DNA of 39,706 nt from an uncultured Phycisphaerales bacterium (GCA_937868095.1 CALMLO010000021.1:1-39706); one strand, 5' to 3'. Positions 17,030 through 26,200 are shown, counted from the stretch's first letter. The notes: a model not told the origin generated them from the sequence alone. A program made the numbers and translations.

Positions 17030-18232
17030 TTACTGAACGTTGGGGTTGTAGTCCACCAGCCAGCTGTTCACCATCTCCGCCAGGTCCGCAAGGTCCACCC
17101 GGCAGTCGCGGTTCAGATCGCCCGCCGGCTCCAGCTCATACAGGTACACATCCTCGCAGTTGTCCAGCGAAATCGGCCCCACATACACCAGCTGAAGCCG
17201 AACAACGTCAAAATACAATTCCGTGTTCGCCCATTTCAGATCATGAGGCCCCGCAAACAGGTTGACCGGCAGTTCCTCCAGCGAGTGATAAACCTTAGGA
17301 TCTTCTTGGTGCTGGGCTTGGGTGAGGGTTCCCAGGAATTTCCCATCCAGATACATATTCAGCCCCGCCGCCCCCCAAAGTGTTACAAAATCCGCCGACA
17401 GCAGGTACTTGCCCTGTGCATCTTCCGGCACAAAGAGGTCATAAATCATATACTCGCCGGTGTCCAGATAGTGAACATAATTGCCCAGGTCTGGTCCGTA
17501 AAAGGTAATTTCACCGCCCCGCCCATTGGTATCAAAGGCCACGTCATAATTGCGGGCGTCAATCGTATTGTCATTGGGGTCGCTGGATGGCGAAATCACA
17601 AACGGCCTCTTGGTGCTGACCAGCTGAAGTCCATTGATTACATTTGTATAATACAGCCGAATCATATTCGGATTGCCCAGCGGCACATTTTCGAAAACTA
17701 CATAATTGCCGCCCTCGACAAATCCCTCGCTGACTCCTCCGCTGACGGACGCGGTACCCAAAATAATATCATTGCTGTCCGCCAGGGTAAAAGTGCCCGC
17801 TTCGCTTCCGTACACAATCAAATCAAAATTGCCGCCGTACGCCCCCTCGCCCATAAAGGCAATATTGGGGTCGCTCAGTCCGCCCAGGTGAATCGTATTG
17901 ACAAATCCGTCATCCATCAGCCCCGAACCGGAGCCCGCAATATACCCATGCCCCAGCCCGTCATCTCCAATCCACACCTGGGCGGCATAGGTACTGGGCG
18001 CAGCGCCTTGCCCCTGCTTAACCAGGTTGCTCGACCGCTGCGAGCCCACCGGAACCCCCCAGCCCCCGTAGAAGGCAATCCAGTCTGTTCTTCCTGGAAA
18101 GACACCCTCTCCCTGGTAGGCCGTATCATTGCCGTAACTGTTGAAGTCAATGTTAATGACCTCCACAGCGAAGGCCGTTCCTGCCGCCGCCAGACACCAG
18201 AGCAAAATCGCAAATCCTCTTTTCTTTTTCAT
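17030..18232 (-). CDS. Secreted beta-rich protein with dockerin-like C-terminus
   Basis: A 400-residue exported protein of a family I cannot name. A signal peptide (1-23, FAILLWCLAAAGTAFA) is followed by a beta-rich, glycine- and asparagine-rich region (24-200). A second part (about 205-355; GEYMIYDLFVPEDAQGKY, LNMYLDGKFLGTL) resembles CBM6/35-type jelly rolls. A single dockerin-like loop near the end (GDLNRDCRVDLADLAEMV) precedes the last residues. No catalytic motif is evident, so a binding role is more likely than an enzyme. The start at 18232 has a perfect AGGAGG; the longer frame to 18250 lacks one. It begins 24 nt after the lacI-family gene, so both are probably co-transcribed from the lacI promoter. 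Confidence 0.8.
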   Translation of the reverse strand: MKKKRGFAILLWCLAAAGTAFAVEVINIDFNSYGNDTAYQGEGVFPGRTDWIAFYGGWGVPVGSQRSSNLVKQGQGAAPSTYAAQVWIGDDGLGHGYIAGSGSGLMDDGFVNTIHLGGLSDPNIAFMGEGAYGGNFDLIVYGSEAGTFTLADSNDIILGTASVSGGVSEGFVEGGNYVVFENVPLGNPNMIRLYYTNVINGLQLVSTKRPFVISPSSDPNDNTIDARNYDVAFDTNGRGGEITFYGPDLGNYVHYLDTGEYMIYDLFVPEDAQGKYLLSADFVTLWGAAGLNMYLDGKFLGTLTQAQHQEDPKVYHSLEELPVNLFAGPHDLKWANTELYFDVVRLQLVYVGPISLDNCEDVYLYELEPAGDLNRDCRVDLADLAEMVNSWLVDYNPNVQ

Positions 18233-18256
18233 ACTGCCTCCTGGATTCATTTTTCT

Positions 18257-19432
18257 TCAATTTTCTTCCCTGACACCCGTCTTCCGATTGTCTTCCCTGC
18301 TGTTTATGGCATGACTCAAACCCTCTGCATTCTTGTCGGCAAGTACTTCCCGGTCATATCCGCTCACCCGCCCCTCTGACAGGGCCGTCTCTTCCGGTCC
18401 TTTTCTTCCATTCGGGGGGATAGCCGAAGCACGGATAATCAGGTGCTGGCGAAGTTTGATGGTTTGGCCGACGCGTTCTTCCGCCGGCTGCTGAATCTGC
18501 TTCAGCAGCAGTTGGGCGGCCAGTTTGCCCATTTCACGCGACGGCGCACCCATCCTCGTCAGGGCCGGCTTGACAATATCGCACAAATATTCATCGTTAA
18601 AGCACATCAAACTCACCTGCTCCGGAATCTGAATGCCGCAAACCGGCGCATCATGAAGAATCTTCAGCGCCACCACATGGTCGTAGGCCAGAATGGCAGT
18701 GGCCTTCTCCTCCAGAACCGCCCGTGCCAGAAAGTCCTGGGGATTGCTGAACGGTTTTTCCCCCTCCTCAATCGCCTTCAGCCCCAGCCGCTTCAGTTCC
18801 GCTGTATAGGTCGAATATCGCTCCTCGATACTCATGTGCCGGCGGTGTTCCGGTGTCGGCCCCGCATAGGCAATCCGCCGATGCCCAAGCCCGTACAAAT
18901 ACTGAATGGCCTGCCGGGTCGCTTCAATATCGTCCGGCACCACTGAACACCCTCGCGGCCCGCAAGGCCCGTTGATGACCACATAAGGCAGACTGGTTTT
19001 CTCCATCTCCTCAATCGTTCGCGGAGAGCATTCCTGAGTAACGATAATCCCGTCCACCCGCCAGGGCGGCAGCTCCGTATCATCACGAAGCAGGTTCGGT
19101 GCCGTCGCGCAGATGTCAAATTGGTGGGCCTGCAGCAGACGGACGGCCTCTTCCGTCGTCAGTTGATAAATGTTGGTCGGCCAGCCGAACACCGTGTTAT
19201 AGCCGATGATGCCGATGATTTTGGTTTGACGCTTGACCAGATTCTTGGCCGCCAGGTTCGGACGATATCCCAGTTCTTCGGCCATCTGGGTGATTAATTG
19301 GCGAACTTCTTCGCGAACGGAAAATCCATTGGAGTAGTTGCCGTTGAGGACGCGGCTGACGGTAGCATTGCTTACCCCGCAGTGGGCGGCTATTTCGCGT
19401 ACCGTCGGGATGGAAGACCTTTTTTTGGCCAT
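18257..19432 (-). CDS. LacI/GalR-family transcriptional regulator
   Basis: A 391-residue repressor. The N-terminal helix-turn-helix (IPTVREIAAHCGVSNATVSR, residues 8-27) and hinge are followed by a periplasmic-binding-protein-like effector domain (about 65-335; VDGIIVTQECSPRTIEEME, GHRRIAYAGPTPEHRRH). The inducer is probably a xylan- or arabinan-derived sugar (inferred). A TTG start at 19459 is possible, but the ATG at 19432 has a GAGG at suitable spacing and begins directly before the DNA-binding domain. After the domain's normal end (LIIRASAIP) the protein carries ~50 extra polar residues, longer than typical family members of ~340. Two copies of its likely operator lie upstream and one at the GH30 promoter. 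Confidence 0.93.
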   Translation of the reverse strand: MAKKRSSIPTVREIAAHCGVSNATVSRVLNGNYSNGFSVREEVRQLITQMAEELGYRPNLAAKNLVKRQTKIIGIIGYNTVFGWPTNIYQLTTEEAVRLLQAHQFDICATAPNLLRDDTELPPWRVDGIIVTQECSPRTIEEMEKTSLPYVVINGPCGPRGCSVVPDDIEATRQAIQYLYGLGHRRIAYAGPTPEHRRHMSIEERYSTYTAELKRLGLKAIEEGEKPFSNPQDFLARAVLEEKATAILAYDHVVALKILHDAPVCGIQIPEQVSLMCFNDEYLCDIVKPALTRMGAPSREMGKLAAQLLLKQIQQPAEERVGQTIKLRQHLIIRASAIPPNGRKGPEETALSEGRVSGYDREVLADKNAEGLSHAINSREDNRKTGVREEN

Positions 19433-19471
19433 GGCAGAGGGCCTCGGCTTTTTCTTCAAACGAACGGTTTC

Positions 19472-19485
19472 AGTAAACGTTTACT
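19472..19485. promoter_or_regulatory. LacI-type operator, copy 2
   Basis: AGTAAACGTTTACT, extended by C and G to a 16-bp perfect palindrome (19471-19486), lies between the promoter and the lacI-family start codon. It is identical to the GH30 operator and suggests autoregulation with DNA looping to copy 3, 95 bp away. Confidence 0.85.
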
Positions 19486-19566
19486 GCTTTCGGTGATAAA
19501 AATGCCTGCTTCTTCATTTTCCGGCACATCCTTTTGCGCTTCTCGGTGGGGTTCAGCAGTTCTTCA

Positions 19567-19580
19567 GTAAACGTTTACTT
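19567..19580. promoter_or_regulatory. LacI-type operator, copy 3
   Basis: AGTAAACGTTTACT directly abuts the -10 region of the lacI promoter, the same placement as at the GH30 promoter. The centre-to-centre distance to copy 2 is 95 bp, close to nine helical turns, suitable for looping. Confidence 0.87.
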
Positions 19581-19582
19581 TA

Positions 19583-19611
19583 CTTTATCCCTTCCGCGAA
19601 AACTTGTCAAG
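19583..19611 (-). promoter_or_regulatory. Promoter of the lacI-led xylan operon
   Basis: On the minus strand TTGACA (19606-19611), a 17-nt spacer and TAAAGT (19583-19588) form a sigma-70-like promoter. The operator begins 2 nt after the -10 box. No other strong promoter was seen down to the terminator at 13603. Confidence 0.75.
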
Positions 19612-19892
19612 ATTCCTTGCAGAAAATTCTCAGAGAACCCCCGCAAAACCGTCCGATAAATCTCTCCTAAGCCCTTTGTGAATAATAGGTTAAGAAAATC
19701 TATCTCCGCCCCTTGTAAAAATGAAAAATCCCGTTTTTTTATCCGCCTGCTCTTTCACACCCTCAAGCCCGGTGGGGGAGATTGTCTTTCGTTTGAACCG
19801 CCGCTCGGAAACGACAAATGCAGCAGCCGGCGGCAGCGAGTATCGCCGACGGATTTGTCTGGAACTGGAATAAGTTACAGCCCTGAAGGTAC
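19612..19892. other. Intergenic region between the lacI promoter and tRNA-Pro
   Basis: No gene is supported here. Short open frames on both strands are an artefact of the tRNA and flanking sequence. A small TTCTCAGAGAA repeat and a T7 run near 19735 are the only features; no convincing terminator was seen for the tRNA. Confidence 0.5.
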
Positions 19893-19967
19893 TCGGGGTG
19901 ACAGGATTCGAACCTGCGACCTCCTGGTCCCAAACCAGGCGCTCTCGCCAAGCTGAGCTACACCCCG
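19893..19967 (-). tRNA. tRNA-Pro (anticodon TGG)
   Basis: A cloverleaf of 75 nt can be drawn on the minus strand. The acceptor stem CGGGGTG pairs with CACCCCG, and a discriminator A follows. The anticodon stem CCTGG/CCAGG encloses TTTGGGA with anticodon TGG, and the T arm carries GGTTCGAATCC. The CCA end is not encoded. Confidence 0.95.
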
Positions 19968-20009
19968 CAAGCCCTCTTTTGCGGATGAAAAGCAATTTTA
20001 TAAATCCAT

Positions 20010-20038
20010 TTGCAAAAAAGCAAGCGAAACGTTATACT
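20010..20038 (+). promoter_or_regulatory. Promoter of the macrodomain-alcohol dehydrogenase pair
   Basis: TTGCAA (20010-20015), 17 nt and TATACT (20033-20038), about 40 nt before the macrodomain ATG. Confidence 0.65.
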
Positions 20039-20080
20039 CTCTAATTATCGCCTTACCGCCTATTCACACGAAGGGAGAGT

Positions 20081-20635
20081 ATGGATAGAAAATGGCAAGT
20101 GGGCAGCGGCACAATCGAACTGGTCCAGGGGGACATCACCGAACAAGATACCGATGCGATTGTCAATGCTGCCAATTCCCAGCTGATTCTCGGCGGCGGG
20201 GTTGCCGGAGCCATCCGACGCAAGGGCGGCCCGACCATTCAGCAGGAATGTCTCCGAAAAGCCCCAATTCCGGTTGGCGGGGCAGTCTTGACCTCCGGCG
20301 GTAATCTGAAAGCACGCTATGTCATCCACGCCGTCGGGCCGCGCATGGGGGAGGGCGACGAAGACCGAAAACTCCAGCAGGCAGCCCTGAATTCCCTCAA
20401 GGTCGCCGATGCCCACCGCCTTCAGAGTATCTCCTTTTGCGCCATCAGTACAGGCATCTTCGGATATCCCATCGACCGCTGCGCTCGCATTATGCTCAAA
20501 ACAGCCGCCGAATATCTTCAAAATCCTCAAACCGCCATCCGCCGCGTTGTTTTCTGCCTCTACGACCGCGCTTCATTCGATACCTTTGCCGCCGCCCTCG
20601 AGGAATTGAAGAATGAAAGCAGCCGTTCTCAGTGA
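20081..20635 (+). CDS. Macrodomain protein (ADP-ribose binding / deacylase type)
   Basis: A 184-residue single macrodomain. Motifs around the ADP-ribose pocket are intact: VQGDITEQDTDAIVNAAN (15-32), the glycine loop GGGVAGAIRRKGG (38-50) and the second loop AISTGIFGYP (near 128-137). Bacterial relatives remove ADP-ribose from proteins or deacetylate O-acetyl-ADP-ribose in the cytoplasm. The protein has the typical length for a stand-alone domain. GAAGGGAGAG precedes the ATG. The gene overlaps the alcohol dehydrogenase start by 23 nt, so the two are translationally coupled. Confidence 0.93.
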   Translation: MDRKWQVGSGTIELVQGDITEQDTDAIVNAANSQLILGGGVAGAIRRKGGPTIQQECLRKAPIPVGGAVLTSGGNLKARYVIHAVGPRMGEGDEDRKLQQAALNSLKVADAHRLQSISFCAISTGIFGYPIDRCARIMLKTAAEYLQNPQTAIRRVVFCLYDRASFDTFAAALEELKNESSRSQ

Positions 20636-21626
20636 AATAGCCCCCATTGAGCGCCGGCCGATTCGCCTGCTTGACCTGCCTGAACCCTCTCCGGCCCCCG
20701 ACGAACTCCTCCTCAAGGTTCTCGCCTGCGGCCTCTGCCGTACCGAACTGGATGAAATAGAAGGCCGATTGCCCGTCCCCAAACTTCCGCGGGTACTCGG
20801 CCATCAGGTAGTCGGTCGTGTCGTTCACAAAGGCCCCGGCGTCCGCACAGTAGAACTCGGCGCACGCGTCGGTGTTACCTGGCTGTGGAAGAGCTGCGGC
20901 CGATGCTCCTTCTGCGCCGCCGGCTTCGAAAATCTCTGCTCCAGCGCCCTCTGGACAGGGCTGGATGTCGATGGCGGCTATGCCGAATATATGACCGTTC
21001 CCGCCGACTTTGCCCACCCTCTGCCGGCCTGCCTGGATGACCTGCACACGGCGCCTCTTCTTTGTGCGGGGGTTATCGGCTTTCGGGCCTTGCGTTTAGC
21101 TCAGATTCAGGACGGCCAGATTGTCGGGCTTTTCGGTTTTGGCGCCTCCGCCCATCTGTGCATTCAAATCCTCAAGGCCAGGTTTCCCGCCGGCAAGGTT
21201 TATGTCTTCACCCGCAGCAGCGGCCATCGCCGCTTGGCCGAGCAGCTCGGCGCCGACTGGACCGGTCTGCCCGAGGATAACCCGCCTGCCAAAATCGACA
21301 GGGCGATCGACTTTACCCCTGTCGGCCAGACGGTACCCCTGGCCATGAGCCGGCTTCAGAAGGGCGGAAAACTCCTCATCAACGCCATCCGCAAACAAAC
21401 CCTCATCCCCCCGATGGACTATGCCGAACACCTTTGGTCCGAACGTTCCATTCAAAGCATCGCCAACGTTACACGGGCGGACGCCGCTGAATTTCTCCCC
21501 ATCGCCGCCGAAATCAACCTTCAGCCGCAAATCACCGTCTTTCCCCTTCAGCAGGTCAATCAGGCCCTGCTGGCCCTCAAGCAAAGCCGCCTCTCCGGGG
21601 CTGCTGTGCTGGTCCCTTCAACCTGA
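20613..21626 (+). CDS. Zinc-dependent alcohol dehydrogenase family protein
   Basis: A 337-residue medium-chain dehydrogenase/reductase. Catalytic zinc ligands are C39 (LACGLCRTEL) and H64 (VLGHQVVG). The structural zinc site has four cysteines (C95, C98, C101, C109 in CGRCSFCAAGFENLC). A Rossmann motif GLFGFGASAH follows near residue 170. The sequence resembles the subgroup of alcohol/aldehyde dehydrogenases close to AdhP, but the substrate cannot be read from sequence. It starts inside the macrodomain gene (23-nt overlap, different frame). It ends 3 nt before the stop of the convergent PLP-enzyme gene, leaving no room for a separate terminator. Confidence 0.93.
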   Translation: MKAAVLSEIAPIERRPIRLLDLPEPSPAPDELLLKVLACGLCRTELDEIEGRLPVPKLPRVLGHQVVGRVVHKGPGVRTVELGARVGVTWLWKSCGRCSFCAAGFENLCSSALWTGLDVDGGYAEYMTVPADFAHPLPACLDDLHTAPLLCAGVIGFRALRLAQIQDGQIVGLFGFGASAHLCIQILKARFPAGKVYVFTRSSGHRRLAEQLGADWTGLPEDNPPAKIDRAIDFTPVGQTVPLAMSRLQKGGKLLINAIRKQTLIPPMDYAEHLWSERSIQSIANVTRADAAEFLPIAAEINLQPQITVFPLQQVNQALLALKQSRLSGAAVLVPST

Positions 21627-21629
21627 TTC

Positions 21630-22829
21630 TTATAACTGCGCCAGTGCCTGCTCCAGGTCGCGGATGATGTCTTCAGCGTCCTCAATCCCAACCGCCAGCC
21701 GGAACAGCGTATCCGTAATCCCCAACTCGTACCGTTCTTTGCGCGAGTAGTCATAATAACTCACCAGGGCCGGGTGGGTAATCAGGGTTTCTACGCCGCC
21801 CAGACTGGGCCCGATAAAGCACAGTTGAAGCGAATCCAGAAATTTCTTGGCTGAGGCCAGTGTCCCCTTCGTCTCAAACGTAACCACGCCGCCGCCGCCC
21901 TCCATTTGACTGACGGCAACATCGTAATGCGGATGACTTTCCAGAAAAGGATAATACACCCGCTTAATCCGCGGGTGCTTTTCCAGAAAACGAGCAACCT
22001 CCAGCGCGGTTTGGTTCTGTTTGGCAACCCGAAGAGGAAAGGTTTTCAAGCCCCGAAGCAGCAGATAGCAGCAGTGCGGGTCCATCGTGCCGCCCATCGA
22101 CTTGTGAAGATTGCGAATCTTGTCAACCAATTCCGTCCGCCCCAGCACCGCACCGGCCAAAATATCATTGTGTCCCGCCAGATACTTTGTGCAGCTGTGC
22201 ACAACAAGGTCCATTCCGAACTCAAGCGGCCGCTGGTTATAGGGGGTCGCAAATGTACTGTCAATCAGCGTAAGCACCTTGTGCCGATCGGCAATCTTTT
22301 TCAGTTTCACCAGATCAAAAATATTCAGGTACGGATTGGTCGGCGATTCCGAAAGGATAAATTTGGTGTTCTTCTGAATCGCCTTTTCGAGAGTCTCGTA
22401 ATCGCCGAACGGCACAATCGTGCAGCCGATTCCAAACTGCTTCAGATACGACCGGCAGAACTCGAGCGTCTTTTTATAACTGTCGTCCGTCATAACAATG
22501 TGATCGCCCGACTGCACCAGCGAAAGAATCGTCGTCGTGATCGCGCTCATTCCTGACGAAAACACCACGCAATCCTCCGCACCCTCCAGGTCGGCCAGCC
22601 GTTTTTCAGCCACCGTTACCGTCGGATTGCCGTACCGGCCGTATTCGTACCGTTTTTTGCCGCGCCGAGTATAATTTTCAATCTCCTTGCTGTTTGCAAA
22701 GACAAAGGTTGAAGTCTGAACAATCGGTGTCGTAATCGAATCGGCGTACCGTTTTCGCGGCTCTCCCGCGTGAATAGCACGGCTGGCCATCGAAAGAGTT
22801 TTTTTAGATTTGGTTTTCTTTTTACCCAT
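21630..22829 (-). CDS. Cys/Met-metabolism PLP-dependent enzyme (cystathionine gamma-synthase/lyase family)
   Basis: A 399-residue PLP enzyme of the trans-sulfuration family (MetB, MetC, MetY, MGL relatives). The PLP lysine is K215 in HSCTKYLAGHND. The phosphate-binding SSGMSAITTTI (91-101) and the YEYGRYGNPT segment (61-70) that contacts the cofactor from the neighbouring subunit are present. The absence of distinctive synthase or lyase residues I could verify leaves the reaction open between gamma-synthase, gamma-lyase and O-acylhomoserine sulfhydrylase. The basic N-terminal stretch (MGKKKTKSKKTL) is unusual but short. The start at 22829 has an AAAGGA site; the longer frame to 22859 does not. 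Confidence 0.9.
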   Translation of the reverse strand: MGKKKTKSKKTLSMASRAIHAGEPRKRYADSITTPIVQTSTFVFANSKEIENYTRRGKKRYEYGRYGNPTVTVAEKRLADLEGAEDCVVFSSGMSAITTTILSLVQSGDHIVMTDDSYKKTLEFCRSYLKQFGIGCTIVPFGDYETLEKAIQKNTKFILSESPTNPYLNIFDLVKLKKIADRHKVLTLIDSTFATPYNQRPLEFGMDLVVHSCTKYLAGHNDILAGAVLGRTELVDKIRNLHKSMGGTMDPHCCYLLLRGLKTFPLRVAKQNQTALEVARFLEKHPRIKRVYYPFLESHPHYDVAVSQMEGGGGVVTFETKGTLASAKKFLDSLQLCFIGPSLGGVETLITHPALVSYYDYSRKERYELGITDTLFRLAVGIEDAEDIIRDLEQALAQL

Positions 22830-22884
22830 CGTAAAGAGTCCTTTCGTTGAGCAAATCATTTATTTGTTATCCGGAATGGCTTGA

Positions 22885-22914
22885 ATAGTATCCCATAATC
22901 CCCCGACTTTTCAA
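22885..22914 (-). promoter_or_regulatory. Promoter of the PLP-enzyme gene
   Basis: On the minus strand TTGAAA (22909-22914), an 18-nt spacer and TACTAT (22885-22890), about 55 nt before the ATG. Confidence 0.55.
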
Positions 22915-23213
22915 GCAGTTTTCTTCCTCAAAAGATAAACCAGGTTAACAGAGCCATTATGTCTTTTATCCAGGCCCTCATTTGCATTTTTTAACACCTG
23001 CGGCCAAAGCAAACGTATAATTACTAACAGCAGAAACAAATTTTTTGAACCTTAATTTAACTTTAAACAAGGGCAAAAAGAAGTCTGAATTTGTCCTGAA
23101 AAAAAATTTTTTTTCGTAGCTTCAATTGCCGCAAGGACTAACGAAACACCCGTGCTTTTTCAGCATTTTTCTCCTTGTCTGGGATTGCGGCTGAAGTATG
23201 ATATAGGGAGAGT
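22915..23213. other. AT-rich divergent intergenic region with an A8T8 tract
   Basis: No gene is supported. The stretch is much more AT-rich than the flanking genes. It includes a perfect A8T8 tract (23099-23114), which favours intrinsic DNA bending, roughly 150 bp upstream of the ribonucleotide reductase promoter. Confidence 0.6.
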
Positions 23214-23229
23214 AAACAACATATCGTGG
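23214..23229 (+). promoter_or_regulatory. NrdR-like box 1
   Basis: AAACAACATATCGTGG matches about 12 of 16 positions of the NrdR-box consensus (ACACWAWATNTWGTGT). Its centre is 32 bp from box 2, the spacing of about three helical turns usual for paired NrdR boxes at ribonucleotide reductase promoters. Confidence 0.7.
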
Positions 23230-23245
23230 TATTTTATAATGCAGC

Positions 23246-23261
23246 GCAATATATCTTGTGG
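23246..23261 (+). promoter_or_regulatory. NrdR-like box 2
   Basis: GCAATATATCTTGTGG matches about 13 of 16 consensus positions. It abuts the -10 hexamer, so bound NrdR would block RNA polymerase when dATP is high. Confidence 0.75.
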
Positions 23262-23267
23262 TATAAT
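23262..23267 (+). promoter_or_regulatory. -10 box of the nrdJ promoter
   Basis: A consensus TATAAT, with no good -35 box at the correct distance. A second TATAAT lies at 23235-23240 between the NrdR boxes, so two start points are possible. The leader would be only about 20 nt. Confidence 0.6.
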
Positions 23268-23290
23268 TGTTTTTAGACAGGGAGGTCACC

Positions 23291-26200
23291 GTGCCTGAGG
23301 AAAGGAACACCAGCGTGAACGAGACAACCGAGAAAAAAGGGCTTCAGCCGTGGGAAAACCAGCCCGCTTGCTCCCGCAAAGGGCTCAAGATAGAACCCTT
23401 TTTTGCCGCATCCGGCAAACATCCCTTTGAAGAAATCGAATGGGAAACCCGCCAGGCCAAAATTACCGACGAGACCGGCAAACCCATTTTTGAACAGAAT
23501 AATGTCGAAGTACCTCTGTCCTGGAGTCAACTGGCCGCCAAGGTCGTCGTCAGCAAGTACTTTTACGGCGATGTCCACTCCGGCCAGCGGGAAAACTCCG
23601 TTAAGCAGCTCATTCATCGGGTCTGCCGCGCCATTGCCGATCGCGGTCTGCGAGACGGCTATTTCCTCACCGAACAGGATGCGGAGGTTTTCTATCGCGA
23701 ACTCACCTGGCTGTGCGTCAATCAGTACGGCGCCTTCAATTCCCCTGTCTGGTTCAACGTAGGGCTTTATGATATTTACCATATCGACGGCAGCCCCCAC
23801 AATTACCACTGGGATGACCATCAGGCCAAAGCCGTCCCCTGTTCCAACAGTTATGAATATCCGCAGGCCTCGGCCTGTTTTATCCAGTCCGTCCAGGACA
23901 CCATGGAAGACATTATGCGCCTGGCCCGCAGCGAAGCGATGCTCTTCAAGCACGGCTCCGGCACCGGCACCGATTTGTCCACCCTTCGCAGCAGTCGGGA
24001 GAAACTCTCCGGCGGCGGCAAGCCCTCCGGCCCCTTAAGTTTCATGCGCGTCTATGACCAGATCGCCGCCGTCATCAAATCCGGCGGAAAGACCCGCAGG
24101 GCTGCCAAAATGCAGTCCCTCAAAATCGACCATCCCGACATCAAGGAATTCATCACCTGCAAAACCCAGGAAGAAAAAAAGGCCTGGGCACTCATCGAGC
24201 AGGGCTACGACCCCAACGAGGCCTACGACAGCATTATGTTCCAGAACAGCAATCTGTCCGTCCGGCTCACGGATGAGTTTATGGAAGCCGTTGAAAAAGA
24301 CGACTCCTGGACCACCCGCTCCGTCACCACAGGACAGCCCATGGATACCTACTCCGCCCGCGAACTGATGCGTCTGATTGCCGAAGGAACCCGAATTTGC
24401 GGCGACCCGGGAGTGCAGTACCACTCCACCATCAACCGCTGGCATACCTGCCCCAATTCCGGCCCCATCAATGCCTCCAATCCATGCAGCGAATATATGT
24501 TTATCGATGATTCCGCCTGCAATCTGGCTTCGCTGAATCTGATGAAGTTCCGCCGCGAAGACGGCACCTTCGATGTCCAGCGATTCAAGCAGGCCGTCCG
24601 AATCTTCATCATCGCTCAGGATATTCTCGTGGATATGGGCAGCTATCCCGAAGACAAAATCGCCGAAAACAGCCATCGTTTCCGCCCCCTCGGCCTGGGC
24701 TATGCCAATCTCGGCGGCCTGATTATGAGTTTGGCTCTCCCCTATGATTCCGAAGGCGGCAGGGCGATTGCTGCTGCTTTAACCGCCATTCTCACCGGCA
24801 CCGCCTACAACGTCAGTGCGGAACTGGCCTCCATCAAAGGCCCGTTCGCCGAGTTTGAAAAGAACCGCCAGCCGATGATGCGCGTCATTGCCATGCATCG
24901 CGAGCACGCCTATCATCTGCCCGAAATGCACTGTCCCCAGGACCTCCTCAACGCCGCCAAAAACATCTGGGATCAGGCCTTCGATGTCGGCGGACGCTAT
25001 GGCTTCCGAAACGCCCAGACCACCGTCCTGGCCCCCACAGGAACCATCGGCTTTATGATGGACTGCGATACCACCGGCGTAGAGCCGGACATCGCCCTGG
25101 TCAAATACAAAATCCTCGCCGGCGGCGGCATGCTCAAAATCGTCAATCGCACGGTTCCCATGGCCCTCGATCGGCTCGGATACAGCCCAGAAGAAATCAA
25201 AAGCATCTGCGATACCATCGACCGCGACGACACCATCGAAACCGCCGCTGCCCTCCGTCCGGAGCATCTGCCGGTTTTCGACTGTGCCTTCAAGCCCAAA
25301 AACGGCAAGCGCCATATCCATTACATGGCCCATCTGAAGATGATGGCGGCCGTCCAGCCGTTCCTCTCCGGCGCCATCAGCAAAACCATTAATATGCCCA
25401 ACGAAGCTTCCACCGAAGAAATTATGTCCGCCTATATCGAGGGCTGGAAACTCGGCCTCAAGGCCGTTGCCATCTATCGGGACGGCTCCAAGCGGCTCCA
25501 GCCCGTCAATGTCGCCAAAAAAGAGCAAAGCAAAAAGAAAACCGACGAACAACCCGTTGTCTCCAAACCCTTCCGCCGTCGTCTGCCCGACACCCGCAAC
25601 AGCATCACCCATAAGTTTTCCGTTGCCGGCCACGAGGGCTACCTCACGGTCGGCCTCTACGAAGACGGCCAGCCCGGCGAACTGTTCATCACCATGGCCA
25701 AAGAGGGAAGCACCGTCGGCGGCCTGATGGATGTCGTCGGCACCTGTGTTTCCATGGCCCTTCAGTACGGCGTGCCGCTGATTACGCTGGTGGACAAGTT
25801 CCGCCATGCCCGCTTTGAGCCCGCCGGAATGACCTCCAACAAAAACATCCCCTTTGCCAAAAGTTTGATTGATTATATTTTCTGCTGGCTCGGCTGTCAG
25901 TTTATCCCGGGTTATGCAGAAAAGAATATGCCCAATCATACCCCGGCACCCGCGGAGAACCCGACCGCCGCAACGGCTAAGCAGCTGGTGGAAAAGACTC
26001 AGGATTTGGCCAAGAAAATCGGCCAGGCCCGCGCTCTCGAAAAGAAACTCACCTCGCCGAAGCCCGACACGGCCTCTCCTCAGGCCTCCGCAGCACCCGT
26101 TCGGCCGGAACGTCCTCTCCCTGAGCGCTTTGACAAAGCCGCGGACCGCGCTGTCGAACTGGTCGGCTCTGCCATCCAGAATCCAGACAGCGTACAGCCG

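Noticed and set aside
16772..18379. Plus-strand open frame of 535 codons opposite the secreted proteins
   Set aside because: Shadow of two genes with signal peptides and ribosome sites on the minus strand.
19893..19967. tRNA-Pro as an integration site for a mobile element
   Set aside because: No integrase gene and no repeated tRNA 3' end nearby; flanking genes look like backbone.
22860..23290. Cobalamin riboswitch before the B12-dependent reductase
   Set aside because: No B12-box or matching fold seen, and the promoter lies only ~25-30 nt from the start codon, leaving no room in the transcript.
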